Source of the DNA: Flavobacterium potami
Lineage (GTDB): Bacteria; Bacteroidota; Bacteroidia; Flavobacteriales; Flavobacteriaceae
NCBI RefSeq assembly: GCF_020026915.1
Contig: NZ_JAINUY010000001.1
Span: forward strand, 248,001-312,000
Length of the DNA stretch: 64,000 bases
Reading direction: 5' to 3'
The notes beneath the pieces were generated by a model that was given only the letters and a program-made list of their open reading frames with translations, did not search any database and was not told where the DNA came from. The translations under genes and the position numbers were made by a program. Below, one piece after another: positions 17,486 through 25,857 of the stretch (its first letter is position 1; each line of letters opens with the position of its first letter).

Positions 17486-18504
17486 AATATAAAATGAACA
17501 TGAAACATATTTTGCCCTTAATCTTTGCGCTTTGTTTTTTTACAAGTTGCAGTAAAGACGATATCGAATCTAAAAATTACGATTATTATTATCCAACAGA
17601 TGAAGCGTCGATTAGTGCCGAAAGTATTCCGGGAACTACAGCTGCATTTGACCCAAAAGGAATTGCCGTTTCAAATGAGAAATTATATGTGATAAATGGC
17701 GATGTTTTAGAAATTTTTAATGCTGTAACGCTTTCTCATATCAAAACTATCAAGGAATTTACAAAAGGAACTACGACAATTCCGTTAACGGCTTTAACTT
17801 CAGTTTCTGTTGATAACGGACGTATTTACGTTGGAAGTACAGAATCAAGATTATTTGTTTTTGATGAAACGACAAATGTTGGAATCAGTACTGTTGGAAA
17901 TGGCCAATGGTGGCAGACTTTTGTGCACGTTTTCGGTGTTGTGGCCAAAGACGGATTGGTATTTGTAAAAGAAAAAAACAACATTATAAAAGTACTTGAT
18001 GCTTCTCAAATTACAGAAACCAGTAATTGGAATTTAGAACCAATCGCAAAACTAAACACTTTAAATGGGTATACAGAAGTTTATTCTTTAGATGTTTATG
18101 ATGGAAATCTGGTTGTAGCCGGAAGAGACGCGAAGAGTTATTTGTATTATAATATTGCCAATATTAAAGCGAATGCAGCCAATTCATTAACGACGCCAAT
18201 TGAACCAGAAAAAGTTCAATTTACCGATATTAAACCCATTGCTGTTTCTTTCAGTAAAGATTGGGCAGTAACTTCTGAAAATGTAGGAAGCGCTTCTTAT
18301 TTGCGATTGTATCCAAAAGAAGAATTCAGTAAAAAGAATTATAAAGCGGTGGTAAATGCCTCTGATATTTTGGGTAAAAATGCATTTGGCACTATAGTAG
18401 GAACTGCTCAGTTAAATGATCGCATTTTTTTATCGGATAATACGAATAAAAAAATCAGAGTGATAAAACTCAATAAATCCACAATTGCAGAACAAAACAA
18501 TTAA
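17476..18504 (+). CDS. lipoprotein with beta-propeller-like repeats, function unknown
   Basis: The first ATG (17476) overlaps the previous gene by 10 bases. ATGs at 17494 or 17500 (MKHILPLIFALCFFTSC) would also give a good lipoprotein signal. The lipobox is FFTSC. The mature protein shows repeated short beta motifs such as PKGIAVSNEKLYVING, VSVDNGRIYVGS and YSLDVYDGNLVVAG, typical of six- or seven-bladed propellers such as NHL or LVIVD repeats. No catalytic residues are apparent. It is probably an anchored binding or scaffold protein that works with the metallopeptidase-like lipoprotein upstream. A strong terminator follows. Confidence 0.75.
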   Translation: MELKYKMNMKHILPLIFALCFFTSCSKDDIESKNYDYYYPTDEASISAESIPGTTAAFDPKGIAVSNEKLYVINGDVLEIFNAVTLSHIKTIKEFTKGTTTIPLTALTSVSVDNGRIYVGSTESRLFVFDETTNVGISTVGNGQWWQTFVHVFGVVAKDGLVFVKEKNNIIKVLDASQITETSNWNLEPIAKLNTLNGYTEVYSLDVYDGNLVVAGRDAKSYLYYNIANIKANAANSLTTPIEPEKVQFTDIKPIAVSFSKDWAVTSENVGSASYLRLYPKEEFSKKNYKAVVNASDILGKNAFGTIVGTAQLNDRIFLSDNTNKKIRVIKLNKSTIAEQNN

Positions 18505-18525
18505 TCGTTTAAGATTTAAAATTTG

Positions 18526-18563
18526 AAAAGCCTGTAAATTACTCTTGTTTACAGGCTTTTTTT
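18526..18563 (+). terminator. rho-independent terminator
   Basis: The stem AAAAGCCTGTAAA pairs with TTTACAGGCTTTT and is followed by a T run. It ends the lipoprotein pair and isolates the SAM-riboswitch unit. Confidence 0.88.
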
Positions 18564-18659
18564 AAATTATTTTTTTTATTGTAAATCATTGTTTTGTAGT
18601 TGTTTAATGAGTGTTTAAAAGTTCGTTTTAAATAAAAATTAAAAAAACATAATTAAAAC

Positions 18660-18691
18660 TTGACTAATTTGGTAGAATTAGTATATATTTG
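18660..18691 (+). promoter_or_regulatory. promoter of the SAM-riboswitch transcript
   Basis: The -33 element TTGAC begins at 18660 and the -7 element TATATTTG spans 18684-18691, with 21 bases between the TTG and the TA. This is a close match to the Bacteroidota consensus. The aptamer begins 26 bases further on. Confidence 0.8.
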
Positions 18692-18717
18692 CATAATAGA
18701 AAATTTATAAAATGATA

Positions 18718-18814
18718 CTTATCCAGAAAGACTGAGGGAATGGGCCCGATGAAGTCTTAGCAACCTGTTGCCGAATAAGGTGCTAAATCCTTCCCGTTTT
18801 GTGGGACAGATAAG
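18718..18814 (+). ncRNA. SAM-I (S-box) riboswitch
   Basis: The P1 helix is formed by CTTATC (18718) and GATAAG (ending 18814). The conserved core is clear: AGACTGAGGGA, GGGCCCGATGAAGTCT, TAGCAACCTG and GGTGCTAAATCC, the hallmark sequence of the S-box aptamer. It senses S-adenosylmethionine. Downstream lie a 31-codon reading frame and then the TlpA/cysteine desulfurase-like/cupin genes. I see no classic terminator right after the aptamer, so control may act on translation or through an unusual expression platform. Confidence 0.96.
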
Positions 18815-18870
18815 AAAAGAGATTGCTAAATCTGAATAAGATCATTAACATTAAAACTTTATTTTTTAAA

Positions 18871-18966
18871 ATGGAAATAGAATCAACTATATACGCCGGT
18901 TACGAAGTTTTGAATACCATTTTCGAACAAAATAGTCTTGTTTTTTTTCGAATGCGAAAGCGCTAG
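18871..18966 (+). CDS. 31-codon open frame downstream of the SAM riboswitch
   Basis: ATG at 18871 and TAG at 18964-18966 bound a 31-residue frame starting MEIESTIYAGYEVLNTIF and ending SLVFFRMRKR. It lies 57 bases after the aptamer and about 95 bases before the TlpA gene. It could be a short leader peptide whose translation is gated by the riboswitch, or the remnant of a lost methionine gene. The last codons overlap a small hairpin (TTTCG-AATG-CGAAA, about 18947-18960). I have no homology evidence, so this is a tentative gene. Confidence 0.4.
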   Translation: MEIESTIYAGYEVLNTIFEQNSLVFFRMRKR

Positions 18967-19059
18967 TTTCTCTCTTAAAAATTATTTTCAAATAAATACG
19001 CTGATGACTTTTGGCATTGGCCTGAAATTCTTTTGTCTAATCTTAAAACTCAAAATAAA

Positions 19060-20058
19060 ATGAAAAAAATACTACTAGGTTTTGCCTTATTTTTTGGAAT
19101 ATTCCAAACGCAGGCGCAAGAAAACAATTTGCAATTAAAAGGAACTGTTGTCGATACTGTTGCAAAATATGTGTATCTGCAAAAGTTTCACAATAAAATG
19201 TTTACGACTATTGATTCGGTAAAAGTAAAAGATGGAAATTTTAGCTTTAAAACTAAAGTGAAAACACCAGAACTATACGGATTAAGCGTAAATACAGCAG
19301 ATTCACCATTGTATATTTTCCTTGAAAAAGGACCTATTACAGTAAAATTAAGTCCGAAGAAATATTACACGAATTCGGTTGTAGAAGGTTCTGCTACACA
19401 AGATTTGTTTGAAACGTACAAGAAAACAAAAGAGGTAGAAATTAGTAAATTCATTACAGAGCATCCTAATTCCATCGTTTCGGCTTATGTATTATACAGA
19501 AACTGGTCGTACCGTTTGACTCCAGAACAAATCACGCAAAATATTGCTTTACTAGACAAAAGTCTTCAGAATAGCACTTACGTGAAAGAACTAAAAGATT
19601 TAGCCATTGTTTTAGACGGATTAGCAGTAGGAAAAAAAGCCCCAGATTTTACGGCCAATGATACTGAAGGAAAACCGGTTCATTTTTCTGAAAATTTGAA
19701 AGGCTACACTTTAGTCGATTTTTGGGCTTCATGGTGTGGTCCATGCCGAAGAGAAAATCCCAACATTGTGGCGGCTTACAAAGAGTTTCACGATAAAGGA
19801 TTTAACATCATCGCCATTTCTTTAGACAAAAAGAAAGAAAACTGGATCAAAGGAATTCAGGATGATAATTTAACTTGGACGCATGTTTCAGATTTGCTTT
19901 TCTGGAATAGCGCTGTTGCTAAATTATACGGGGTAAGAGCCATTCCAGCCAATTATTTAGTGGATTCTAAGGGAACAATCGTAGCTAAAAATCTTCACGG
20001 AGAAGAATTGCAATCGACACTTAAATCTCTTTTAGACAAAAAAGTCAGCAACAACTAA
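19060..20058 (+). CDS. TlpA-like thioredoxin-family protein with N-terminal DUF4369-like domain
   Basis: The chosen start (MKKILLGFALFFGIFQTQAQ) gives a signal peptide. The TTG at 19033 is less likely. The 332-residue protein has an N-terminal beta domain typical of Bacteroidota TlpA proteins (about 25-130), a helical link, and a C-terminal thioredoxin fold with the active site WCGPC (Cys226 and Cys229) and the cis-proline segment VRAIPANYL. It likely acts as a periplasmic thiol-disulfide reductant. Being first in the SAM-riboswitch transcript, it is probably tied to sulfur amino acid supply, for example keeping cysteine or methionine substrates reduced. Confidence 0.87.
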   Translation: MKKILLGFALFFGIFQTQAQENNLQLKGTVVDTVAKYVYLQKFHNKMFTTIDSVKVKDGNFSFKTKVKTPELYGLSVNTADSPLYIFLEKGPITVKLSPKKYYTNSVVEGSATQDLFETYKKTKEVEISKFITEHPNSIVSAYVLYRNWSYRLTPEQITQNIALLDKSLQNSTYVKELKDLAIVLDGLAVGKKAPDFTANDTEGKPVHFSENLKGYTLVDFWASWCGPCRRENPNIVAAYKEFHDKGFNIIAISLDKKKENWIKGIQDDNLTWTHVSDLLFWNSAVAKLYGVRAIPANYLVDSKGTIVAKNLHGEELQSTLKSLLDKKVSNN

Positions 20059-20139
20059 TAAAATTAATTACTTCTGAATTTTGAATTCATTCGAAATTCA
20101 ATCTAAAATACAATTTGTTAATTTAAAAATGATAGGGAA

Positions 20140-21618
20140 ATGAATGCTATTGAGCCAACAACAAAACCAACAGAATCTCAGTGTTACTTTTTTAAATTTA
20201 GAGAAAACACAGTAGGAATAGATCATATTTTTGAATCGGTTTATGGAGAACAAAATCTGATATATGCAGATTGGGTCGCCAGCGGAAGATTATACACGCC
20301 GATTGAAGATATTATGCTAAATAAAATTGGTCCAATGATTGCCAATACGCATTCACTTTCAAGTCAAACCGGAAAAACGTCGACTTATGCTTATCAATAT
20401 GCGAGAGAGATTATTAAAAAATCGGTCAATGCAAATGAGTCAGATGTTTTAGTAACAACAGGAACCGGAATGACAGCCGCTTTATCAAAATTGCAACGAA
20501 TTATCGGCTTAAGAAAAACATACGAAAATGAAAAAGATAAACCAGTTGTTTTTATCACACACATGGAACATCACTCTAATCAAGTTCCTTGGTATGAAAC
20601 CAATGCAGATGTGGTCATTCTTCCTGCTGATGAAGACAATTTAGTCGATCCGGAGAGTCTTTCTACAGAAATAAAAAAATACGCAGACAGGAGTTTAAAA
20701 ATCGGTTCGTTTACCGCTTGTTCAAATGTTACGGGAATTATTACTCCTTATGATGAGCTAGCCAAAATCATGCATCAAAATGGTGGATTGTGTTTTGTAG
20801 ATTTCGCTGCCTCTGCACCGTACGTTAAAATCGACATGCATCCGAAAGATCCTGAACAGCAATTAGATGCCATTTTCTTTTCGCCTCATAAATTCTTGGG
20901 CGGACCTGGAACTTGCGGAATTTTGGTTTTCAATAAAAAATTATATCAATCTGATTTTCCCGATAATCCGGGTGGAGGAAATGTAAAATGGACCAATCCG
21001 TTGGGGAATTACTGTTACAGCGATGTAATAGAAGTAAGAGAAGATGGAGGAACTCCAGGATTTTTGCAGGTAATTCGTGCTGCTTTGGCTTTAGAGCTGA
21101 AAGAAAAAATGGGCGTTGAACAAATTGCAAAAAGAGAAAAAGAACTTTTGAATCTGTGTTTTTCGAAACTTCAAAAAATACCAGGTTTGTCCATTTTAGG
21201 AGATTTAAAAAGCAAACGAATTGGCTGTGTTTCTTTTGTAATTGAAGATATTCATTACAATTTAATCGTACGACTTTTAAATGATCGTTTCGGAATTCAG
21301 GTTCGTGGCGGTTGGTCGTGTGCAAGTACATACGCACATTATTTGTTCAATATTGATGAAAAACGTTCCAAAGCCATTACCAATGAATTGCTAGAAAAGA
21401 ATCAAACCAATAAACCAGGTTGGGTTCGTTTGTCATTGCATCCAATAACAACAGATGAAGAGCTTTTATTTATTTGTAATGCCATTCAGCAAGTAGCTCT
21501 ACATTATAAAAAATGGCAGAAAGAGTACGAATATAATCCTGCCACAAACGAATTCGAGAATCCTAAAATCAACAATACAATCGAAAGAGAAGTAAAAGAA
21601 TGGTTTGAACTGGATTAA
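20140..21618 (+). CDS. class V aminotransferase-fold PLP enzyme, cysteine desulfurase-like
   Basis: The protein has 492 residues. The PLP-binding lysine is Lys251 in SPHKFLGGPG. Upstream are the family segments YADWVASGR, TGTGMTAAL, HMEHHSN and FVDFAASAPY. A cysteine (Cys394, in RGGWSCAS) occupies the place of the catalytic cysteine of NifS/SufS-type desulfurases. It probably removes sulfur from cysteine or a related compound. The SAM-riboswitch context and the nearby metNIQ genes support a sulfur role. It is longer than SufS (about 400), with an extra C-terminal tail of about 50 residues. Confidence 0.83.
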   Translation: MNAIEPTTKPTESQCYFFKFRENTVGIDHIFESVYGEQNLIYADWVASGRLYTPIEDIMLNKIGPMIANTHSLSSQTGKTSTYAYQYAREIIKKSVNANESDVLVTTGTGMTAALSKLQRIIGLRKTYENEKDKPVVFITHMEHHSNQVPWYETNADVVILPADEDNLVDPESLSTEIKKYADRSLKIGSFTACSNVTGIITPYDELAKIMHQNGGLCFVDFAASAPYVKIDMHPKDPEQQLDAIFFSPHKFLGGPGTCGILVFNKKLYQSDFPDNPGGGNVKWTNPLGNYCYSDVIEVREDGGTPGFLQVIRAALALELKEKMGVEQIAKREKELLNLCFSKLQKIPGLSILGDLKSKRIGCVSFVIEDIHYNLIVRLLNDRFGIQVRGGWSCASTYAHYLFNIDEKRSKAITNELLEKNQTNKPGWVRLSLHPITTDEELLFICNAIQQVALHYKKWQKEYEYNPATNEFENPKINNTIEREVKEWFELD

Positions 21619-21625
21619 AATTTAA

Positions 21626-21762
21626 CCACATAGAAACATAGATTTTTAATTCGTGAAAAAAAGATTGCTAAAGAAAAGCAAGCTTTTCAACACATAGCTA
21701 TGTTTGTTTAAACAAATGAAATGCCTTCTCTAGACAAAGTAAATCTATGATTCTATGTGTTT
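21626..21762. repeat. dispersed palindromic repeat, family A (copy 1)
   Basis: The element begins CACATAGAAACATAG and ends with the approximate reverse complement (CTATGATTCTATGTGTTT). Related copies lie at 28473-28539 and 37271-37404. It fills the gap between the class V enzyme gene and the cupin gene and may form a long hairpin. Confidence 0.6.
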
Positions 21763-21781
21763 CAAAAAACGAAAATAAAGA

Positions 21782-22252
21782 ATGAAAACAATACCAAGAA
21801 GAGTTGTAACGGGTTTAAAAAACGGTAAATCAATTATAGAAGAAGATGCCACTGTAACCAATGTTTCAGAACATTTTCCAGGATTAATTATTTCTGATAT
21901 ATGGTCAACAAATACTAGTCCTGCTAAATTTGAAGAAGAAATTATAGAAAATACCGCTTTTCCGAACACACCCAAAAACGGTAGTTATTTTCGATATGTA
22001 CAGATTCCTCCCGATAAAGATTTAGGAATCGTTGCTACTGAAGGTCAGCCGCATCCTTTAATGCATCAAACAGATACGTTGGATTATATTATCATTATTT
22101 CAGGTGAAATTTATTTGATTGTCGATGAAGAAGAAACGCTATTAAAAACGGGAGATATCGTAATTCAGCGCGGTACCAATCATGCATGGAGTAATCGCTC
22201 TGATTCGCCTTGTATTCAATTAGCGATTTTATTAGATGCTAAGAATGATTAA
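21782..22252 (+). CDS. cupin-domain protein
   Basis: The protein has 156 residues. A beta strand-rich domain shows the cupin pattern HQTDTLDYIIIISGEI in motif 1 and TGDIVIQRGTNHAWSN in motif 2. The His (HQTD) and His (NHAW) are candidate metal ligands, but other ligands are less obvious. No signal peptide is present. It could be a small dioxygenase, isomerase or binding protein. It lies between the class V desulfurase-like gene and the metNIQ leader, so a role in sulfur compound metabolism is possible but unproven. Confidence 0.75.
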   Translation: MKTIPRRVVTGLKNGKSIIEEDATVTNVSEHFPGLIISDIWSTNTSPAKFEEEIIENTAFPNTPKNGSYFRYVQIPPDKDLGIVATEGQPHPLMHQTDTLDYIIIISGEIYLIVDEEETLLKTGDIVIQRGTNHAWSNRSDSPCIQLAILLDAKND

Positions 22253-22357
22253 ATTAAGGTGCAAACGATGTAGTAGTCTATTAGGTTGATAGGGAAATAA
22301 AAGTTTTGATAGATTTTGCATTAAAATTGAAAATAACTGCTTAAATTTGCAATCGCA

Positions 22358-22453
22358 ATGAGAAAAAACAACCAGAATATGAAGAATTATTATAACAGCG
22401 CTATGATGTGCTGTGTTTTTGTAATGCAATTCATAGATCTGGCTTCTATATAA
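22358..22453 (+). CDS. Met/Cys-rich leader peptide upstream of metNIQ (attenuator)
   Basis: This is a 31-codon frame, ATG 22358 to TAA 22453. The peptide starts MRKNNQNMKNYYN and contains SAMMCCVFVMQ, so five Met codons and two adjacent Cys codons occur in 31. The stop codon lies 18 bases before a perfect terminator hairpin, which in turn lies 20 bases before metN. A leader ATTCAT (22429-22434) and GGCTT (22441-22445) can pair with ATGAAT (22484-22489) and AAGCC (22475-22479) of the terminator. This gives a plausible antiterminator when a ribosome stalls at the MMCC codons. It fits transcription attenuation by methionine or cysteine shortage. No biochemical data are implied. Confidence 0.75.
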   Translation: MRKNNQNMKNYYNSAMMCCVFVMQFIDLASI

Positions 22454-22471
22454 AACTATATTATTTATTTC

Positions 22472-22508
22472 AAAAAGCCTTTCATGAATATTTGAAAGGC
22501 TTTTTGTT
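22472..22508 (+). terminator. attenuator terminator upstream of metN
   Basis: A perfect 13-bp stem AAAAAGCCTTTCA / TGAAAGGCTTTTT with an 8-base loop is followed by GTTTT. It lies between the leader peptide stop and the metN ATG, so transcription of metNIQ must pass it. Confidence 0.9.
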
Positions 22509-22525
22509 TTAACCTTGATTACGAA

Positions 22526-23557
22526 ATGATTGAATTAAAAAATGTAACCAAAACTTTTCATCAGAAGGATAGGATTGTTACTGCCTTGTCTGATGTCTCG
22601 CTGCGAGTTCCGCAAGGGAAAGTTTTTGGTGTAATTGGCACTTCGGGTGCTGGAAAAAGTACGCTGATTCGCTGTGTGAATTTGTTGGAAAGGCCCACTT
22701 CGGGAGAAATTATTGTAGATGGAAAAGCTTTGATGCAATTGTCAAACTCAGAATTGGCGATCGAAAGAAGACAAATCGGAATGATTTTTCAGCATTTCAA
22801 TTTGCTTTCTTCTAGAACTGTTTTCGAAAATGTGGCTTTCCCTTTAGAGTTGGCAGGAATTTCAAAAAACGAAATCAAAAGCAGAGTTTTAGAATTGCTG
22901 CAATTGGTTGGTTTGGCAGAAAAGGCAAACGATTATCCGGCAAGTCTTTCGGGCGGACAAAAACAAAGAGTAGCGATTGCGAGAACTTTGGCCAATAATC
23001 CGAAAGTATTGTTGTGCGATGAAGCTACAAGTGCTTTGGATCCTGCAACGACACGTTCTATTTTGAATTTACTGAAAGATATTAACAAGCGCTTAAACAT
23101 CACGGTTTTATTGATTACACATCAAATGGAAGTTGTAAAGTCAATTTGTGATGAAGTTGCGGTTATCAGTCACGGAAAACTTATAGAACAGGGAAGTGTT
23201 GGTGAAATCTTCGCTGATCCGAAAGAGGAATTGACTAGAGAATTTATTTCTTCTTCTCTCCATATTGAAGTTCCATCTGTTTATCAGGAAAAATTACAGA
23301 AAGAAGATAATGGAAATCTGAATCCGTTACTGAAATTAGAAATGACTGGAAAATCGGTTAACGAACCAGTTATTTCAGAAGTTTCAAGACTTTTTGATAC
23401 CGATTTCAAAATCGTAAGCGCACAAATGGATCAAGCAGGCGAAGTAAATTTTGGTGTAATGCTGATTGAGCTTTCAGGAAAACGCGAAAATTATGATGCT
23501 GCGATTCAATATTTTAATTCAAAACACATTAAAACAGAAATTATAGGTTATGTCTGA
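22526..23557 (+). CDS. metN: methionine ABC importer ATPase
   Basis: The protein has 343 residues. The ABC ATPase domain has Walker [10 protein letters not shown], the Q-loop region IFQHFNLL, signature LSGGQKQR, Walker [12 protein letters not shown] and H-loop ITHQ. The C-terminal part (about 265-343, including [20 protein letters not shown]) is an NIL domain, which in MetN binds methionine and inhibits transport when the cell is full. The coding end overlaps metI by 8 bases. Expression is likely governed by the Met/Cys leader just upstream. Confidence 0.95.
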   Translation: MIELKNVTKTFHQKDRIVTALSDVSLRVPQGKVFGVIGTSGAGKSTLIRCVNLLERPTSGEIIVDGKALMQLSNSELAIERRQIGMIFQHFNLLSSRTVFENVAFPLELAGISKNEIKSRVLELLQLVGLAEKANDYPASLSGGQKQRVAIARTLANNPKVLLCDEATSALDPATTRSILNLLKDINKRLNITVLLITHQMEVVKSICDEVAVISHGKLIEQGSVGEIFADPKEELTREFISSSLHIEVPSVYQEKLQKEDNGNLNPLLKLEMTGKSVNEPVISEVSRLFDTDFKIVSAQMDQAGEVNFGVMLIELSGKRENYDAAIQYFNSKHIKTEIIGYV

Positions 23558-24203
23558 TTCTCTTATAGATTTATTATTAAAAGGAACATGGGAGACCATT
23601 GTTATGACCTTTGTATCTGGCTTTTTCGGTTTTTTATTGGGACTTCCAACAGGAATTTTGCTTTTCCTTACCCGTAAAAATCAAATCTTGGAACAGCCTG
23701 TTTTAAACCGTATTTTATCGGTTTTGGTAAATGTTTTTCGTTCCATTCCATTCATCATTTTAATCGTTTGGATGATTCCTTTTACACGCGCTATTGTTGG
23801 AACTTCAATTGGTGTTAGTGCGGCTTTGGTTCCTTTAAGTATTGGAGCGGCGCCGTTTATTGCTCGTTTGGTAGAAAACAGTTTGCTAAGCTTGCCTTCT
23901 GGTTTAATCGAAGCAGCAAGAGCTTTAGGTGCAACACCTTTTCAAATAGTTTACAAAGTTTTACTTCCAGAAGCTTTACCTTCTTTAATCAATGCGGCTT
24001 CAATTACGTTAATCACGCTTGTGGGGTATTCTGCAATGGGTGGAGCAGTTGGAGCTGGAGGTTTAGGACAAGTTGGCTATCAATACGGATATATCGGTTA
24101 TGATGCCGTAACCATGAATTCTGTTTTAGGTTTATTGGTCATCCTAGTATTTATAATTCAGTTTGCGGGAGACAAATTATCAAAACGATTCGATCATAGA
24201 TAA
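23550..24203 (+). CDS. metI: methionine ABC importer permease
   Basis: This 217-residue membrane protein has about five helices and the permease motif [20 protein letters not shown], which contacts the ATPase. The size and motif match MetI. It overlaps metN and is 67 bases from metQ, giving a standard metNIQ operon. Confidence 0.95.
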   Translation: MSDSLIDLLLKGTWETIVMTFVSGFFGFLLGLPTGILLFLTRKNQILEQPVLNRILSVLVNVFRSIPFIILIVWMIPFTRAIVGTSIGVSAALVPLSIGAAPFIARLVENSLLSLPSGLIEAARALGATPFQIVYKVLLPEALPSLINAASITLITLVGYSAMGGAVGAGGLGQVGYQYGYIGYDAVTMNSVLGLLVILVFIIQFAGDKLSKRFDHR

Positions 24204-24270
24204 TTTAGACTAAAGTCAAAAGTCGAAAGTTGAAAGAGAAATTTTAGAAATTAAAAAATATACAATTATT

Positions 24271-25083
24271 ATGAAAAGAAATATTTTAAAAACAGCTGGA
24301 GTTTTGGCTTTGGCACTTATTTTATCAAACTGTGGAAATGATAAAAAAAATGATCCACATTTTATTAAAGTTGGGGTTGCTGCTGGACCAGAATTGAAAG
24401 TAGCGGAAGCAGCTAAAAAAGTAGCCAAAGAAAAATTCGGATTGGAAGTCGAACTAGTATCGTTCAACGACTATGTGATTCCAAATGAAGCCTTAAGTCA
24501 AGGTGATATTGATGCAAATGCTTTTCAGCATAAACCGTACATGGATGAACAATCTAAACAACGCGGTTATAAATTAGCCATTATCGGAAAAACGTTTGTT
24601 TACCCAATTGCAGGGTATTCTAAAAAAATAAAAAGCCTTTCTGAATTGAAAAATGAAAGCACAATCATTATTCCGAATGATCCAACAAATGGAGGACGTT
24701 CTCTATTGCTTTTACAGAAAAATGGTTTATTGAAATTGAAAGATGGTGTCGGTTTGTTGCCAAAGGTAACAGACATTGTTGGTAATCCTAAAAATCTAAA
24801 GATATTAGAATTGGAAGCACCACAATTGCCACGAGCTCTAGACGATGCAAATGTTTCAATTGCAATTATCAATAATACTTTTGCTTCTCAGGCGGGATTA
24901 GTACCATCTCGCGATGCACTATTTGTTGAGGACAAAGAATCTCCTTATGTGAATTTAGTTGTGAGTCGTGAGGACAATAAAAATGAAGAAAAAATAAAAC
25001 AGTTTTTACAAGCTTTCCAGTCTCCAGAAGTAGAAAAAGCAGCCGAAACCGAATTTAAAGGAGGAGCAGTAAAAGGCTGGTAA
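24271..25083 (+). CDS. metQ: methionine-binding lipoprotein
   Basis: The protein has 270 residues. The signal peptide ends in lipobox ILSNC, and mature NlpA/MetQ features follow: FIKVGVAAGPELKVAE, the QGDIDANAFQHKPYMDEQ segment that forms the methionine pocket, and IIPNDPTNGGRSLLLLQ. It captures methionine in the periplasm and delivers it to MetNI. A strong bidirectional terminator follows the gene. Confidence 0.95.
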   Translation: MKRNILKTAGVLALALILSNCGNDKKNDPHFIKVGVAAGPELKVAEAAKKVAKEKFGLEVELVSFNDYVIPNEALSQGDIDANAFQHKPYMDEQSKQRGYKLAIIGKTFVYPIAGYSKKIKSLSELKNESTIIIPNDPTNGGRSLLLLQKNGLLKLKDGVGLLPKVTDIVGNPKNLKILELEAPQLPRALDDANVSIAIINNTFASQAGLVPSRDALFVEDKESPYVNLVVSREDNKNEEKIKQFLQAFQSPEVEKAAETEFKGGAVKGW

Positions 25084-25103
25084 AAATTGATATTTTCAAT
25101 TAA

Positions 25104-25135
25104 AAAAAACAGGGATTTTTGTCCCTGTTTTTTTA
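25104..25135. terminator. bidirectional terminator
   Basis: A 12-bp stem AAAAAACAGGGA / TCCCTGTTTTTT with a T run lies between metQ and the end of the convergent membrane protein gene, which it slightly overlaps. Confidence 0.9.
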
Positions 25136-25618
25136 TGAATATGTAATATAATCTTTGGTAACTATTACCAGAATTAAGGTCATATAATATAAAAATACTG
25201 CCACCAAAGCGAAAACAATATGAGCAAAGAATAATTGAATGTAATACCCTGTAAAATCAATTCTTGGTTTGTAATTGGTATTTTTAAAGATAATAAACCA
25301 GCCAATTATTCCAATGATACCACTAATACTTCCTAACAAAATGGCACTTGGAATTGAAATGGATAAAATGTTTTCATCCAGTATAATATGATATCCGGCG
25401 ACGAATAAAAAACCAATCAGAAAATGTAGCATCCAACCTACTTTTCTTTTAATGCCACCAGAAATATTAAAATTAAATTCACCAAATACGGTTGCTAGAA
25501 TTATGGGCTCTTTGTACTGTTTTTGGAATATTTTTGAGATAAAATAGCTAAACCAAGTCATAGCAGAAGTTGCGCCAATTGAAATTAAAATTAATTGTAC
25601 TATTAGATATGGGTCCAT
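25133..25618 (-). CDS. integral membrane protein of unknown function
   Basis: The protein has 161 residues with four strongly hydrophobic segments (about 5-25, 65-80, 88-110 and 125-153). A polar stretch near residues 45-60 includes FGEFNFNISGGIKRK. I do not recognise the family. No neighbour suggests a role, because the flanking metNIQ and catalase genes run the other way or stand apart. Its coding end overlaps the shared terminator. Confidence 0.65.
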   Translation of the reverse strand: MDPYLIVQLILISIGATSAMTWFSYFISKIFQKQYKEPIILATVFGEFNFNISGGIKRKVGWMLHFLIGFLFVAGYHIILDENILSISIPSAILLGSISGIIGIIGWFIIFKNTNYKPRIDFTGYYIQLFFAHIVFALVAVFLYYMTLILVIVTKDYITYS

Positions 25619-25795
25619 TACAAAATATTTTTAATCCTATCAAAGTTACTATTTAATTGTAATATTAAACTTATAATAAAGGATTTTTTAGTTACATAAT
25701 TATAAGAAAGTTAATAATTTGTTGATTATCTAATTTCAATTTGAATGTTATAAACCAAAGGCTTAATTCTATAAATTTTAATTTAAAAAGCCTCC

Positions 25796-25837
25796 TACCT
25801 TTGATAACCTATTTTTTGAGAAATGTCTCATAATAGG
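25796..25837 (+). promoter_or_regulatory. candidate promoter box and 5' hairpin of the catalase gene
   Basis: TACCTTTG (25796-25803) matches the -7 consensus, although no good -33 TTG is found at the right distance. Right behind it lies an inverted repeat with arms CCTATT..TGAGA (25808-25821) and TCTCAT-AATAGG (25826-25837) around AATG. It could be an operator or a 5' mRNA hairpin. Confidence 0.4.
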
Positions 25838-25857
25838 AGAATTTATTAGTTCATTGA

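Noticed and set aside
20140..21618. Class V enzyme as PhnW (AEP transaminase) for the PhnX-like operon
   Set aside because: It is 492 residues long with a desulfurase-type Cys394 and belongs to the SAM-riboswitch unit, so a sulfur role is much more likely.
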